DNA of 64,000 nt from NCBI RefSeq assembly GCF_004684935.1, contig NZ_SRJD01000013.1:52800-116799 (forward strand), written 5' to 3'. Every line of letters starts with the position of its first letter. The stretch's first letter is position 1. Source of the DNA: Sporolactobacillus shoreae. GTDB lineage: Bacteria; Bacillota; Bacilli; Bacillales; Sporolactobacillaceae. The translations under genes and the position numbers were made by a program. This document shows, piece after piece, positions 44,354 to 53,446 of this stretch. The notes beneath the pieces were generated by a model. It did not search any database. It saw only the letters and a program-made list of their open reading frames with translations, and was not told the origin of the DNA.

Positions 44354-45376
44354 ATGAAAAAAATGATGGACAGTCTGCAGATTGCGGCGGCTTTCATCGG
44401 CACAGTCGTTGGCGCCGGATTCGCTTCCGGACGCGAGATCATCCAGTTTTTTACGCAATACCAGGCTTGGGGCACGGCTGGCGCAGTGCTTAGCGGTTTT
44501 CTGATGGCCTGGATCGGGACGAAAATGATGGTTTTTGCCCGGCGGATTGATGCATACTCTTTTAATGAACTGATCTCCGCGCTTTTTGGCCAGCGCTTTG
44601 CCGCCATGATTCAGGCGCTGATTTTTTTTATGATGTTCGGCACCACCGGGGTCATGCTTGCCGGAGCCGGAGCTGTTTTTCAAGAGCAGCTGGGGTGGCA
44701 CAGGTTGACCGGAATGCTCCTCTCAGGTCTGATCGGTTTTTTCTTCCTGGTCAGAGGCACCCGCGGCCTGCTCTGGGTCAACGCTTTGGTTGTACCCTTT
44801 TTGATCGCATTCACACTGATCCTTTTTTGGGCCCATAAATCCGTACCTGTTTCCACGCTTGTTCCCTGGTCCTTCAGTTGGATTCCTTCGGCTATAGGTT
44901 ATGCCGCATTCAATATGACGACAGCCCTTGTTGTCCTCGTTCCGCTCGCGCGGGATACTCCGGACGAGGGCGCCCTGAAAGTCGGCGGCCTGGTTGGCGG
45001 GGCGGGGCTCGCCATCCTGCTCCTGCTCGCCCATCTGATGATTTTGGGCCATCCTTCGGTGATGCTTTTCGAGATGCCGATGGCTGAACTGGTCCGGCCG
45101 CTTGGGCCAGTGATGCACCTTGTGTTCATCGCTATTATTTTTGGTGAGATTCTGACGACCTTCGTGGGAAACATCTTCGGCACCGCGCGTCAGATGCACA
45201 GTGCTTTTCCGGAATTTCTAACCTCTGGTAAGTCCATCCTTCTGTTGATCTTCGGTTCCTTCGCCATCGCTCAGGCAAGCTATGGCTCGCTGATCCGTAT
45301 TCTTTATCCTCTGTTTGGTCTCTTATGCACCTTTCTTTTCATCTATCTTTTTTTTGTCAGAATGCCGAAAAAATAA
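44354..45376 (+). CDS. YkvI-family membrane protein (LeuT-fold transporter-like)
   Basis: A 340-aa integral membrane protein with about ten helices. The first helix, IAAAFIGTVVGAGFASGREI, has the unwound GxGFxSGxE motif seen in B. subtilis YkvI and relatives, a branch of the APC/LeuT superfamily. PLFGLLCTFLFIYLFF forms the last helix. A substrate is not known. GGAGGGACGGTGA precedes the ATG. It is divergent from rsgA. Confidence 0.8.
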   Translation: MKKMMDSLQIAAAFIGTVVGAGFASGREIIQFFTQYQAWGTAGAVLSGFLMAWIGTKMMVFARRIDAYSFNELISALFGQRFAAMIQALIFFMMFGTTGVMLAGAGAVFQEQLGWHRLTGMLLSGLIGFFFLVRGTRGLLWVNALVVPFLIAFTLILFWAHKSVPVSTLVPWSFSWIPSAIGYAAFNMTTALVVLVPLARDTPDEGALKVGGLVGGAGLAILLLLAHLMILGHPSVMLFEMPMAELVRPLGPVMHLVFIAIIFGEILTTFVGNIFGTARQMHSAFPEFLTSGKSILLLIFGSFAIAQASYGSLIRILYPLFGLLCTFLFIYLFFVRMPKK

Positions 45377-45457
45377 ACAGCTTTTTCAAGACAAATGATT
45401 AGGGTTTTTGTGAAAACGATTTATTGTAAAATTCATATGAAAATTGTTTTCTTCCGG

Positions 45458-45486
45458 TTGCATTTTATGGGTAAATGTCGTATCTT
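45458..45486 (+). promoter_or_regulatory. Promoter of mntH
   Basis: TTGCAT (45458-45463), 17-nt spacer, TATCTT (45481-45486). No convincing MntR box was seen. Confidence 0.5.
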
Positions 45487-45573
45487 AATTGTAGTGAAGA
45501 AGTTGCGCACAGGAAACAAATATTCATAAAGCGAATAGGGGATGGTTGGATGCCTGGTCGGCAGGAGGATCGA

Positions 45574-46884
45574 ATGCAGATGCAGCTGGTTGAGGGAGAC
45601 GCTCTTGCCGGGAGTGTGACGCAGTTAAATGAAGTAGAGAGCGTGCATTCCCAGTCTTTTAAAAGCGCGATCGGGAAGGCCAAGGGATGGCGGCAGCTTG
45701 TACCGTTCATCGGACCTGCTTTTATCGCCGCTGTCGCGTATATCGACCCGGGCAACTATGCGACAAATATACAGGCCGGATCACAGTTCGGCTATATGTT
45801 GCTCTGGGTGGTTGTTATTTCGAACTTAATGGCTATATTGATCCAAATGCTTTCCGCAAAAATAGGAATTGCCACATCGCACAATTTACCGGAAATTGTG
45901 CGTCAGGAATGGCCGAAAAGCGTGACAATTTTTTACTGGCTGCAGGGTGAGGTCATGGTCATGGCGACTGATCTTGCTGAATTTATCGGCGCCGCGCTCG
46001 GTTTTCATCTCGTTTTCGGACTGCCGATGATTCCGGCGGCGATACTGACCGCCATCTGCGCGATGGTGATCCTTGCCTTCCAGGTCCGGGGATTCCGGCC
46101 GCTTGAAATGGTCATCGCGTCGATGGTTTTCATCGTTGTCATTGCGTTCAGTACTGAAATTTTATTCGCCATGCCCGCTTTTAAGCCGCTCATGAACGGC
46201 TTTGTGCCCAAGTTTCAGGGAACGGACAGTATTTTGCTTGCTGCCGGCATTTTGGGGGCGACAGTAATGCCCCACGCCATTTACATGCACTCAGGACTGA
46301 CGTGCAGAAGAGTCATTGGCCAGACGCCGGAAGAAAGGAAAAAGATTTTCCGTTTTGAGCAAGTTGATATCCTGATCGCTATGATCATTGCCGGTATCAT
46401 TAACATGATCATGCTGGCGGTCGCAGGTTCCACTTTTTTCGGGAAAGAAGTGATTTCTGATCTGACAGTCGCTTTTCACGGCTTTGGAACTTATATCATG
46501 CCCGGCGCCGCGCTTCTGTTCGGAATCGGCCTTCTTTCAGCGGGACTGTCGAGTTCATCAGTCGGCACGCTGGCCGGAGATATCATGATGCAGGGTTTCA
46601 TCCACAGAAGTATTCCGGTCTTTCTGAGACGGATCTGTACGATGCTGCCACCGCTGATCATCATCATTTCCGGGATCAACGCCACGAAAGCGCTGGTGAT
46701 GAGCCAGGTTATTCTCTCATTTGGGATCGCCCTGGCCATCATCCCACTGGTTATTTTTACAAGCAAGAAGAGAATCATGGGGGCGCTCGTCAATCATCGG
46801 CTGACGACAGCCACTGCCTGGGGTGTCGCCGCAGTCGTGATCTGCTTGAATGTCTTCCTTCTGTATCAGACATTTGCCGGTTGA
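45574..46884 (+). CDS. mntH: NRAMP-family divalent metal transporter
   Basis: A 436-aa NRAMP protein for proton-driven Mn2+/Fe2+ uptake. The helix-1 metal motif DPGN is in YIDPGNYATNIQAG and the helix-6 motif MPH in ATVMPHAIYMHS. The tail GALVNHRLTTATAW leads into the last helix. ATG at 45574 is preferred because AGGAGG is 5 nt upstream; ATG at 45550 is also possible. Its promoter lies at 45458-45486. A terminator follows near 46938-46962. Confidence 0.92.
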   Translation: MQMQLVEGDALAGSVTQLNEVESVHSQSFKSAIGKAKGWRQLVPFIGPAFIAAVAYIDPGNYATNIQAGSQFGYMLLWVVVISNLMAILIQMLSAKIGIATSHNLPEIVRQEWPKSVTIFYWLQGEVMVMATDLAEFIGAALGFHLVFGLPMIPAAILTAICAMVILAFQVRGFRPLEMVIASMVFIVVIAFSTEILFAMPAFKPLMNGFVPKFQGTDSILLAAGILGATVMPHAIYMHSGLTCRRVIGQTPEERKKIFRFEQVDILIAMIIAGIINMIMLAVAGSTFFGKEVISDLTVAFHGFGTYIMPGAALLFGIGLLSAGLSSSSVGTLAGDIMMQGFIHRSIPVFLRRICTMLPPLIIIISGINATKALVMSQVILSFGIALAIIPLVIFTSKKRIMGALVNHRLTTATAWGVAAVVICLNVFLLYQTFAG

Positions 46885-46937
46885 TCCTCTTTGGGACTTT
46901 TGATTTCAATAAAAAATATAAGATTAATAAAAACTGC

Positions 46938-46962
46938 GATCCTGAAAAGGGATCTTTTTTTT
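46938..46962 (+). terminator. Terminator after mntH
   Basis: GATCC and GGATC flank a short loop and run into eight T. The next 300 nt (46963-47258) show no gene; a TATAAT near 47060 and the palindrome CACGGATCCGTG are isolated. Confidence 0.55.
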
Positions 46963-47258
46963 ATTTCAAGTTGAACTAGGGTCCACACTGTGCCTGGAGG
47001 CTTGTTGTTCGCGCTCGATACCGCCATAAATTTGAAGAAATCATGTTACCAGAAGAATATAATAAAAGGATCAACAATAGAACCTCCATATGCACGGATC
47101 CGTGTGAAAATTAAACCGTATGAATGAAATGTGAACCGTAGGACAAATTTTGTAACCATCAGCAGAATCATGCCGCCGGTCGACCACTCATCAAAGGGGG
47201 ATCGGTCAGCTTAATCCCAATCAATAATTTTGTTCACACATTTATTGGAATTGGCAAA

Positions 47259-47288
47259 TTGACTTTGCGACGGAAAATGACGTAAAAT
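47259..47288 (+). promoter_or_regulatory. Promoter of lacD
   Basis: TTGACT (47259-47264), 18-nt spacer, TAAAAT (47283-47288). It leaves a 5' leader of about 120 nt with no recognised switch. Confidence 0.6.
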
Positions 47289-47416
47289 GGAGTTTGTGAG
47301 AGAAAAGCGGCAGGCATCCCGAACGGAAATGATTGCTTCTATTTTTGCCGGATGTTTGCCGGTTGTATACGCGGTGCGTTGCCGCACCCAAAATTTTAGC
47401 TGTGGAGGAATAAATA

Positions 47417-48424
47417 ATGGTTAAACTGCAAAAAGGCAAGTTTGAGTATCTCGAAAAGCTTTCCAACAGCGAAGGTATCATCGCTGCGCTCGCCATTGAC
47501 CAGCGTGGTTCTTTGAAGAGAATGATCGGCGCTGCACAGGGCAAGGACGCAACGGATCAGGAACTGATCGATTTTAAATCTCTGGTATCTGAAGAACTTA
47601 CAAAATATGCAAGCGCGATTCTACTTGATCCTGAATATGGCATTCCTGCCGGCAAGAAACGCGCTGCAACTTGCGGCCTGCTGACTTCTTATGAAAAGAC
47701 CGGTTATGACGCTACGGAACCTGGCCGTATCCCTGACCTTCTTCCTAACTGGTCCGTTAAACGGATTAAGGAAAATGGCGGAACCGCCGTTAAATTGCTC
47801 GTTTACTTCGACCCGGATGAACCAGATGAAATCAACGATGTTAAAAAAGCATTTGTTGAACGTATCGGATCCGAATGTAAAGCTGAAGATATTCCGCTGT
47901 TCTTTGAAATCGTTACTTACGATGAAAAGATCACTGATAAGGCTGATTATGCAAAAGTTAAACCTCAGAAGGTTCTTGATTCGGTCAAGATCTTCACACA
48001 GCCTCGCTACGGCATCGACGTGCTGAAGCTGGAAGTTCCTGTTGACATGAGCCGTGTTGAAGGCGTTGGCGACAACGAACCTGTTTACACAGCTGAAGAA
48101 GCGAAGAAGTACTTCAAGGAAGTTGACGAAGCTACGACTGTTCCTTACATCTGGCTGAGCGCCGGCGTTTCAACCGAACTCTTCCAGAAGACTCTAGTAT
48201 TTGCTCACGACGCTGGCTCCAAGTACAACGGCGTTCTTTGTGGCCGTGCGACATGGCGCGACGGCGTTGAAGCTTATGGCAAGGGCGGAGAAAAGGGCGC
48301 TATTGAATGGCTTCAGACTCAGGGCAAGAAGAACGTTGACGAACTGAATGCCATCCTTGCTGAAAATGCAACACCTTGGTATGAAAAATTCGGCGGCAAA
48401 GATAACATTGAAGTTGTCGGCTGA
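47417..48424 (+). CDS. lacD: Tagatose-1,6-bisphosphate aldolase
   Basis: A 335-aa class I aldolase of the LacD family that splits tagatose-1,6-bisphosphate (and usually fructose-1,6-bisphosphate) to two triose phosphates. ALAIDQRGSLKRMI opens the barrel, and the Schiff-base Lys is expected in VLKLEVPVD near residue 205. No lacABC genes adjoin. Codons are strongly biased to GCT, GTT, CTT and GAA, unlike neighbours, as for a highly expressed glycolytic enzyme. It may therefore serve as the general FBP aldolase. GGAGGA is the SD; a clean terminator follows. Confidence 0.92.
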   Translation: MVKLQKGKFEYLEKLSNSEGIIAALAIDQRGSLKRMIGAAQGKDATDQELIDFKSLVSEELTKYASAILLDPEYGIPAGKKRAATCGLLTSYEKTGYDATEPGRIPDLLPNWSVKRIKENGGTAVKLLVYFDPDEPDEINDVKKAFVERIGSECKAEDIPLFFEIVTYDEKITDKADYAKVKPQKVLDSVKIFTQPRYGIDVLKLEVPVDMSRVEGVGDNEPVYTAEEAKKYFKEVDEATTVPYIWLSAGVSTELFQKTLVFAHDAGSKYNGVLCGRATWRDGVEAYGKGGEKGAIEWLQTQGKKNVDELNAILAENATPWYEKFGGKDNIEVVG

Positions 48425-48441
48425 TTAATAAACAAGAAGAA

Positions 48442-48477
48442 CAGGTTCGACGGACAGTGTCTGCCGAACCTGTTTTT
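48442..48477 (+). terminator. Terminator after lacD
   Basis: CAGGTTCG (48442-48449) pairs with CGAACCTG (48465-48472), then TTTTTG. Confidence 0.8.
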
Positions 48478-48530
48478 GTATACATAAAGCTTGCCTGAAC
48501 ACCCATTTTTATGGAGAAAGGGAAGAGACG

Positions 48531-49442
48531 ATGAAAAAGAAAATTTTGCTGACTATAGGCAGTATCATCGTGGTTCTGTTCGCCGCAGGAGCAGGCTATG
48601 CGTGGTATCTGCTGCACTCGGTTCAGTCTGCCGCCGGACAGATGTATGAAACCACCGGCGGGAAGGGGAATACTCAGGCTCTTGCGCAGAAGAAGCCAAT
48701 CAGCCTGCTGCTCCTTGGCGTCGACGAGCGTCAAAACGACCGGGGGCGTTCGGATACCATTATTGCTGCCACACTCAATCCGAAGACCAACACCATGCAA
48801 ATGATCTCCATACCGCGTGACACGCGGACAGAGATCGTCGGAAGAGGGACCGTGGACAAGATTAATGCGGCTTACGCATACGGCGGAGTGAAAATGGCTG
48901 AGGATACCGTGAAAAATTTTCTCGGCGGCGTCCCGTTTGATTTTTATATCAAAATTAATATGCAGGGCATGAGTGCGTTGGTCGACGCGGTCGGAGGCGT
49001 GACCGTCAATAACAAGCTGGACTGGTACGATGAGGGTTATTATAAGAAGGGCTATCATTATGCGCGCGGGACGATAACCTTGGACACCGGTGCCAAAGCC
49101 ATGGGATATGTCCGGATGCGCCACCTCGATCCACAGGGGGACTTCGGACGAAACCAGAGGCAGCGTGATGTCATTGCGGCCATCGTGAACAAAATGTCCA
49201 ATGTGTCATCGATCTCCCATTTCTCTCAGATTCTCGCGGCGCTCGGCAGCAATGTAAAAACGAACCTGACCTACGATGACATGAAAAATATTGCTCTGAA
49301 CTATCGAAATGCTAAGAAAAACACGATTAATTATGAAGTTAAAGGGCAGGGAACCATGATCAACAAGATTTACTATCTTGTTGTCGGCAATGCTGAAAAA
49401 CAGCGGGTTCACGATATGATGGAGCAGCAGCTTGGCAATTGA
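48531..49442 (+). CDS. LCP-family cell-wall polymer ligase
   Basis: A 303-aa LytR-CpsA-Psr protein with an N-terminal membrane anchor (residues about 5-25). Core motifs are LLLGVDERQNDRGRSDTIIA, SIPRDTRTEI, KINAAYAYGG and RMRHLDPQGDFGRNQRQRDV, where the Arg/Asp residues bind the polyprenyl pyrophosphate and metal. LCP enzymes attach teichoic acids or capsule to peptidoglycan outside the membrane. It is a second LCP in this window; the other is in the tag block. Single gene with its own SD (GGGAAGAGA) and terminator. Confidence 0.92.
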   Translation: MKKKILLTIGSIIVVLFAAGAGYAWYLLHSVQSAAGQMYETTGGKGNTQALAQKKPISLLLLGVDERQNDRGRSDTIIAATLNPKTNTMQMISIPRDTRTEIVGRGTVDKINAAYAYGGVKMAEDTVKNFLGGVPFDFYIKINMQGMSALVDAVGGVTVNNKLDWYDEGYYKKGYHYARGTITLDTGAKAMGYVRMRHLDPQGDFGRNQRQRDVIAAIVNKMSNVSSISHFSQILAALGSNVKTNLTYDDMKNIALNYRNAKKNTINYEVKGQGTMINKIYYLVVGNAEKQRVHDMMEQQLGN

Positions 49443-49482
49443 CAGGAATTCGGTGAGTGAATAACTTAGATCATTGGATAAT

Positions 49483-49524
49483 AAAAGCGGAAATCTCCCA
49501 GTAGTCGGGAAATTTCCGCTTTTT
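49483..49524. terminator. Bidirectional terminator between the LCP and HD-GYP genes
   Basis: AAAAGCGGAAAT and ATTTCCGCTTTTT form a long hairpin usable from both sides. Confidence 0.8.
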
Positions 49525-49540
49525 GCTATTGCAGCAATCG

Positions 49541-51271
49541 TCAAACCCCTGTATCAGCCGTCGAGTCGATCGGAAAGCAATAGCGCAGATTGCCGATAAA
49601 CTCGGTAAGGTTCGCGCTTGTAAGAACAGAGTGTGATGAACAGTCAGAGACGAGCCCCGCTTCCTTTCCGTGGACAAAAACAATCATTTCGGGGAAGTCG
49701 GATCGGACATGCTGTATCAGCTTACGGAGCTGGAAACTCTGGCTATCGTTCATCATTGGAAGAGCCAGGTACTGCGCTTTTTTTCTGCTGATCAGTTCAG
49801 AGATGATTTCATAGGATGTCGGTTCACCGAGGTAATATGTTTTCCATCCGTTGATTTTAAAGAGGTCGTTGACCATCCGCAGCCTGATTGGATCATGAGC
49901 GGGATCCAGATTTACCACGATCACTTTACCCATCACTGTCTGAAGATCCCGGGCAATCTTAAGTACTTTCCAACTGAGCAGTCTCATCAGAGACTGTACG
50001 GCAATCAGAAAATCAGATTTCAGATAGCACCCGGCTGAGAGACCGGTCTCAATTTCCACAAGCGCCTTTTCAAAAAGATCCGTAAAAATATCTTCGACTC
50101 TTTTGCTGTCCGAGAGAGTATCTAAGCATTCCATGGATTTGATGGGATTTCCGTCAACTAGGTAGCTGATAAAATCGCTCCATATCTGCTTCTTCTGTAT
50201 CTCAATCTGGCTGTTATCCCATCCGGTCACTTTTTTGACTGTGACCGATAAGTCACTGGGCATCTGGATGACGGAGCCCGAATTCTGAAGTCGGACTTTT
50301 GGAAGAATATCCGACCCCTTGGGGTTGGGAACGATGATCCCCTGTTCTCCGTTTGTCAGCAGAACATGAGTCGCCGGCGGAAAAATATGTACAAAGTTAA
50401 TAAACCCGAAGCAGGTCTGAAGATCAAACTGCTGGGGACGGACACACGAGGCAAGGATAATCTGAAGGGCTTTGATCGCAAGCATCGGTTCCCTATAGGA
50501 TCTTTTCAGAGTCAGTGCCGAGTATACATCAGCGATCATCATAAATTTGAGTTCCGTTTCGCCCCTTTTAAGAACGCGTTTATCCGGATATCCCGATCCG
50601 TCCATCCGTTCGTGGTGCGAGCGGACAATTTTGCAGGCTTCTTCGGGAAAATCAAGTTTTTTCAGAAGAGCAAAACCGTCGGTGGTATGTTTTGTGATTC
50701 GGACATATTCCCGTTCGGTCAGCTTCCCGCTTTTTAAAAGAATGGATCTTGGTGTATATAATTTTCCAATATCGTGGAGAAGGGATCCGAGTATGAATCC
50801 GTCCGGGAAAGTCTGGCCGTATTTTCTGCTATACAGACTGCAGAATACAAAGACGTCAATGGAATGAGTATAGCAGACGGGATCCCACTGTTTCAGGCTG
50901 TCCATAAGAAGGAGAACAGAGGGATTAGCAAATAATTGTATGTACACGGAACGAAGCCACTGATAGGATGTCTCGGAATGAAGAATACGGCCGCAGCGCA
51001 GCTCATTGGCAATGGATTTCATATCGTTCTGAAATCGTTCGGTCAGAGCTCTCAGCTGGTGCGGGGTAATCTGCCGATTATGTGAGTCCCGGTAGGAGGC
51101 GGCGGAATCGTTTTTTACTGTGACTTCACTGACACCCCTGTCCAGGAGATCGGCGATGAGCGCAGGAGTGATGTATGTTCCGGACTGGTAAAGCACGCTT
51201 GAATTGATATATACATCTCTCGCGAGAATGTTTCCGTCTGCCAGTTTGTCTGTATTCACGACTTTCGCCAT
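49541..51271 (-). CDS. HD-GYP phosphodiesterase-type protein with a C-terminal B12-binding-like domain
   Basis: A 576-aa protein. The N-terminal 100 residues are a small alpha/beta region found before many HD-GYP domains. The HD-GYP core runs about 125-310 with HD at 166-167 (LLHDIGK), HH at 219-220 and GSGYP at 225-229, fit for c-di-GMP hydrolysis. Residues about 390-440 are a helical bundle and about 447-560 read like a cobalamin-binding Rossmann fold (KVIVVNLDPAHDP, NGWKTYYLGEP). The His (459) is present but the usual Gly three residues later is not. It faces motP/motS, so a motility link is plausible. GGAGTGA precedes the ATG. Confidence 0.8.
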   Translation of the reverse strand: MAKVVNTDKLADGNILARDVYINSSVLYQSGTYITPALIADLLDRGVSEVTVKNDSAASYRDSHNRQITPHQLRALTERFQNDMKSIANELRCGRILHSETSYQWLRSVYIQLFANPSVLLLMDSLKQWDPVCYTHSIDVFVFCSLYSRKYGQTFPDGFILGSLLHDIGKLYTPRSILLKSGKLTEREYVRITKHTTDGFALLKKLDFPEEACKIVRSHHERMDGSGYPDKRVLKRGETELKFMMIADVYSALTLKRSYREPMLAIKALQIILASCVRPQQFDLQTCFGFINFVHIFPPATHVLLTNGEQGIIVPNPKGSDILPKVRLQNSGSVIQMPSDLSVTVKKVTGWDNSQIEIQKKQIWSDFISYLVDGNPIKSMECLDTLSDSKRVEDIFTDLFEKALVEIETGLSAGCYLKSDFLIAVQSLMRLLSWKVLKIARDLQTVMGKVIVVNLDPAHDPIRLRMVNDLFKINGWKTYYLGEPTSYEIISELISRKKAQYLALPMMNDSQSFQLRKLIQHVRSDFPEMIVFVHGKEAGLVSDCSSHSVLTSANLTEFIGNLRYCFPIDSTADTGV

Positions 51272-51298
51272 AAGTGTCGCTCACTCCCAGCTTGTTGG

Positions 51299-51317
51299 AT
51301 CCGGCATAGCGCCGGAT
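51299..51317. repeat. Inverted repeat upstream of the HD-GYP gene
   Basis: ATCCGGC and GCCGGAT flank a 5-nt centre, 28 nt upstream of the HD-GYP start. It may be an operator or mRNA hairpin. The rest of 51318-51648 shows no gene. Confidence 0.4.
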
Positions 51318-51648
51318 ACGATATTTTCGGCTGAAAATAGAAAAGGGCAAGACCTGCTAACCAATCTGCCGTGAAATGAATCCAGCGAATGGATAACCGG
51401 ACCTTGGAAAACGGGGTGCTGCGTCAAAAATCGACAAAGATCACAATCCTCATTTTACCAACTACGGTAAGAAAACGGAAGTAAAAAATTTTGTCGTCGC
51501 TGTCGATTTTATGGCAATTTTGTTGAAAGTCGTTTAGTAACGGATAAATCAAGAGGGAGCGGCACGAAAAATGATAGTATATAGGTATAAGGAACTATTT
51601 TCACTATGATCGGCAGTGGGCCTACCGGCTCTATTCTATTGGCTTTAT

Positions 51649-51675
51649 TCAACATCTTTTTCAGAGAGCCGATAA
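51649..51675 (+). promoter_or_regulatory. Sigma-D-type promoter of motPS
   Basis: TCAA (51649-51652), 15-nt spacer, GCCGATAA (51668-51675). The -10 is identical to the motility sigma-D consensus; the -35 matches 3 of 4. Confidence 0.7.
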
Positions 51676-51714
51676 TATTAAAGTAGAGTACTAGAGCTGA
51701 AAGGGTTGACTTAC

Positions 51715-52557
51715 ATGGACGTTGCAACAGTTATCGGCTTGCTTCTCGGTGTTTTATCACTGGTGATCGGTTTTACGCTGGAGGGCGGGACACTCGGCGC
51801 GTTATTTCAGGTCACCGCACTGTTAATTGTGCTGGGTGGTACAGCGGGAGCCGTGGTCGTCAGCTTTCCGGGACACACATTGAAAAAATTGCCTTTTATT
51901 TTAAGATATGCGTTTGTAAAGCCGAAAGAGAATCCCGCAGAAACGATCCGGCAACTTGTTGATCTGGCCAATGTTTCAAGACGTGAAGGCTTGCTCGCGC
52001 TGGAAGGCCGGCAGAATGATTTCAGTCAGGACAAATTTATGTCTACCGGAATTCAGATGGTTGTCGATGGTGTAGACTCCGATGTGATCGATGATATACT
52101 GAACCGGGATATTGAGCTTTATGAACAGAAAATCCTTTCGATTGGCAAGATGTTTGAGGCGGCCGGAGGTTTTTCACCAACCATGGGCATTATCGGCACA
52201 GTCATGGGACTTGTTCATGTATTGGGCAACCTGAGCAGCCCGAATTCTTTGGGGCCGTCAATTGCCGTCGCTTTCATTGCCACTCTCTATGGTGTGGCCG
52301 GAGCAAACGTTGTCTACCTGCCGATCTTTAACAAAATCAAAGCCAATCTGCAGCAGGATGTGCTGATCAGGCAGATTAAGGCAGAAGGTATTCTTTCTGT
52401 TCAATACGGTGAGAACACGATGATTCTGCGCCAGAAGCTTTTTGCTTTTTTAAGCCCGGAAGAGCGCGTACAAGCCGAGAACACTCTGAACGGATCGGAA
52501 AACCAGAATGGCTCTGAATTCGCAGGGGACTATCAAGAGGTTGGCAGTCATGAATAA
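51715..52557 (+). CDS. motP: Flagellar stator protein MotP
   Basis: A 280-aa MotA/MotP-type stator with four membrane helices (TVIGLLLGVLSLVIGFTLEG at the start; FSPTMGIIGTVMGLVHVL and FIATLYGVAGANVVYLPI in the second half). EGLLALEG and the cytoplasmic loop with charged residues contact the rotor. Sequence leans to the sodium-type MotP rather than MotA. ATG at 51715 follows AAAGGG by 9 nt. A sigma-D-like promoter lies just upstream. It overlaps motS by 8 nt. Confidence 0.9.
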   Translation: MDVATVIGLLLGVLSLVIGFTLEGGTLGALFQVTALLIVLGGTAGAVVVSFPGHTLKKLPFILRYAFVKPKENPAETIRQLVDLANVSRREGLLALEGRQNDFSQDKFMSTGIQMVVDGVDSDVIDDILNRDIELYEQKILSIGKMFEAAGGFSPTMGIIGTVMGLVHVLGNLSSPNSLGPSIAVAFIATLYGVAGANVVYLPIFNKIKANLQQDVLIRQIKAEGILSVQYGENTMILRQKLFAFLSPEERVQAENTLNGSENQNGSEFAGDYQEVGSHE

Positions 52558-53332
52558 TCTTCGAAAGAAGCGCCATCTGAAAAAGGTTGAGGATCATGAC
52601 GACTCGGGCAGATGGTTGATCACCTATTCTGACCTGATTACTCTGCTCCTTGTTTTTTTTATTGTCATGTTTTCCATGAGCTCCATAGAAAATCAGCGCT
52701 TCAATGCGCTGGTTTCTTCACTCAAGTCTTCTTTTCAGGGAAACTCGATCCTACAGGGACTAGGTTACCCGACTGTAGACAAAGGACAGGCAGTGCCCGA
52801 TGTCCCGTTGGTGAAACAAAGCAATCTGACAAACAAGCAGAAAAAAAATGACGCGAAAAATCTTGATACACTGTATGTCCGGCTTGACAAATACATAAAA
52901 GCGAATCATCTCAGTCCGGAAGTTTCTTTGGTCGAGACGCCAAGAGGGGTTCAACTGACTTTTCGCGAGAAAATCCTGTTTGATTTGGGGAAGGCGGACC
53001 TGAAACCCAACGCCGATCCGATACTGAAGAAAATTGGAGGCATGCTGAATGAGGTGCCGAATGATGTCAGTGTCGAAGGACATACGGACAACACGCCTTA
53101 CCGCAATGGGAATGGAACAATCCGCTCAAACTGGGAACTCTCAGGCATGCGCGCTCAGAACGTGATGAATTTTCTAATTAAAAACGATCATCTTGCTCCC
53201 CAAAGGTTTCACTTTGTCGGGTATGGCGAATATCATCCGATTGTCAAAAATGATACCCCGGCCCATAAGGCGATGAATCGCCGCGTCAATATTATTATTC
53301 TCAGGGAAGACAGTAAAGTCCTGAACGAGTAA
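52550..53332 (+). CDS. motS: Flagellar stator protein MotS (OmpA-like peptidoglycan-binding)
   Basis: A 260-aa MotB/MotS protein. One N-terminal helix contains the ion-binding Asp in YSDLITLLLVFFIVMFSMS. A plug/linker follows and then the OmpA domain with VEGHTDNTPY and MNRRVNII that grips peptidoglycan. The pair with MotP forms a 5:2 stator, probably sodium driven. AGAGG lies 9 nt before the ATG at 52550, inside motP's last codons. Confidence 0.9.
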   Translation: MNNLRKKRHLKKVEDHDDSGRWLITYSDLITLLLVFFIVMFSMSSIENQRFNALVSSLKSSFQGNSILQGLGYPTVDKGQAVPDVPLVKQSNLTNKQKKNDAKNLDTLYVRLDKYIKANHLSPEVSLVETPRGVQLTFREKILFDLGKADLKPNADPILKKIGGMLNEVPNDVSVEGHTDNTPYRNGNGTIRSNWELSGMRAQNVMNFLIKNDHLAPQRFHFVGYGEYHPIVKNDTPAHKAMNRRVNIIILREDSKVLNE

Positions 53333-53446
53333 GATCAATTTATTTGCGCACGTTTCTTTGAAGAAAATTTATTTCTGAGCAGCACCTATTTACAGAATAC
53401 TATGTTAAAATCATAATAATCAAGATTATCCTGAAGGGTGACGTCT

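Noticed and set aside
44045..44701. Minus-strand 218-aa frame opposite the YkvI-like gene
   Set aside because: It is the antisense of a clear membrane-protein gene and of the rsgA leader; its composition (His, Pro, Arg rich) is typical of antisense frames.
45377..45573. MntR operator before mntH
   Set aside because: Only AT-rich sequence; no clear palindrome of the MntR type was seen.
51272..51714. c-di-GMP riboswitch near the HD-GYP and motPS genes
   Set aside because: The conserved ACGCAAAG and GCCAAGGTAGCC blocks are absent on both strands.
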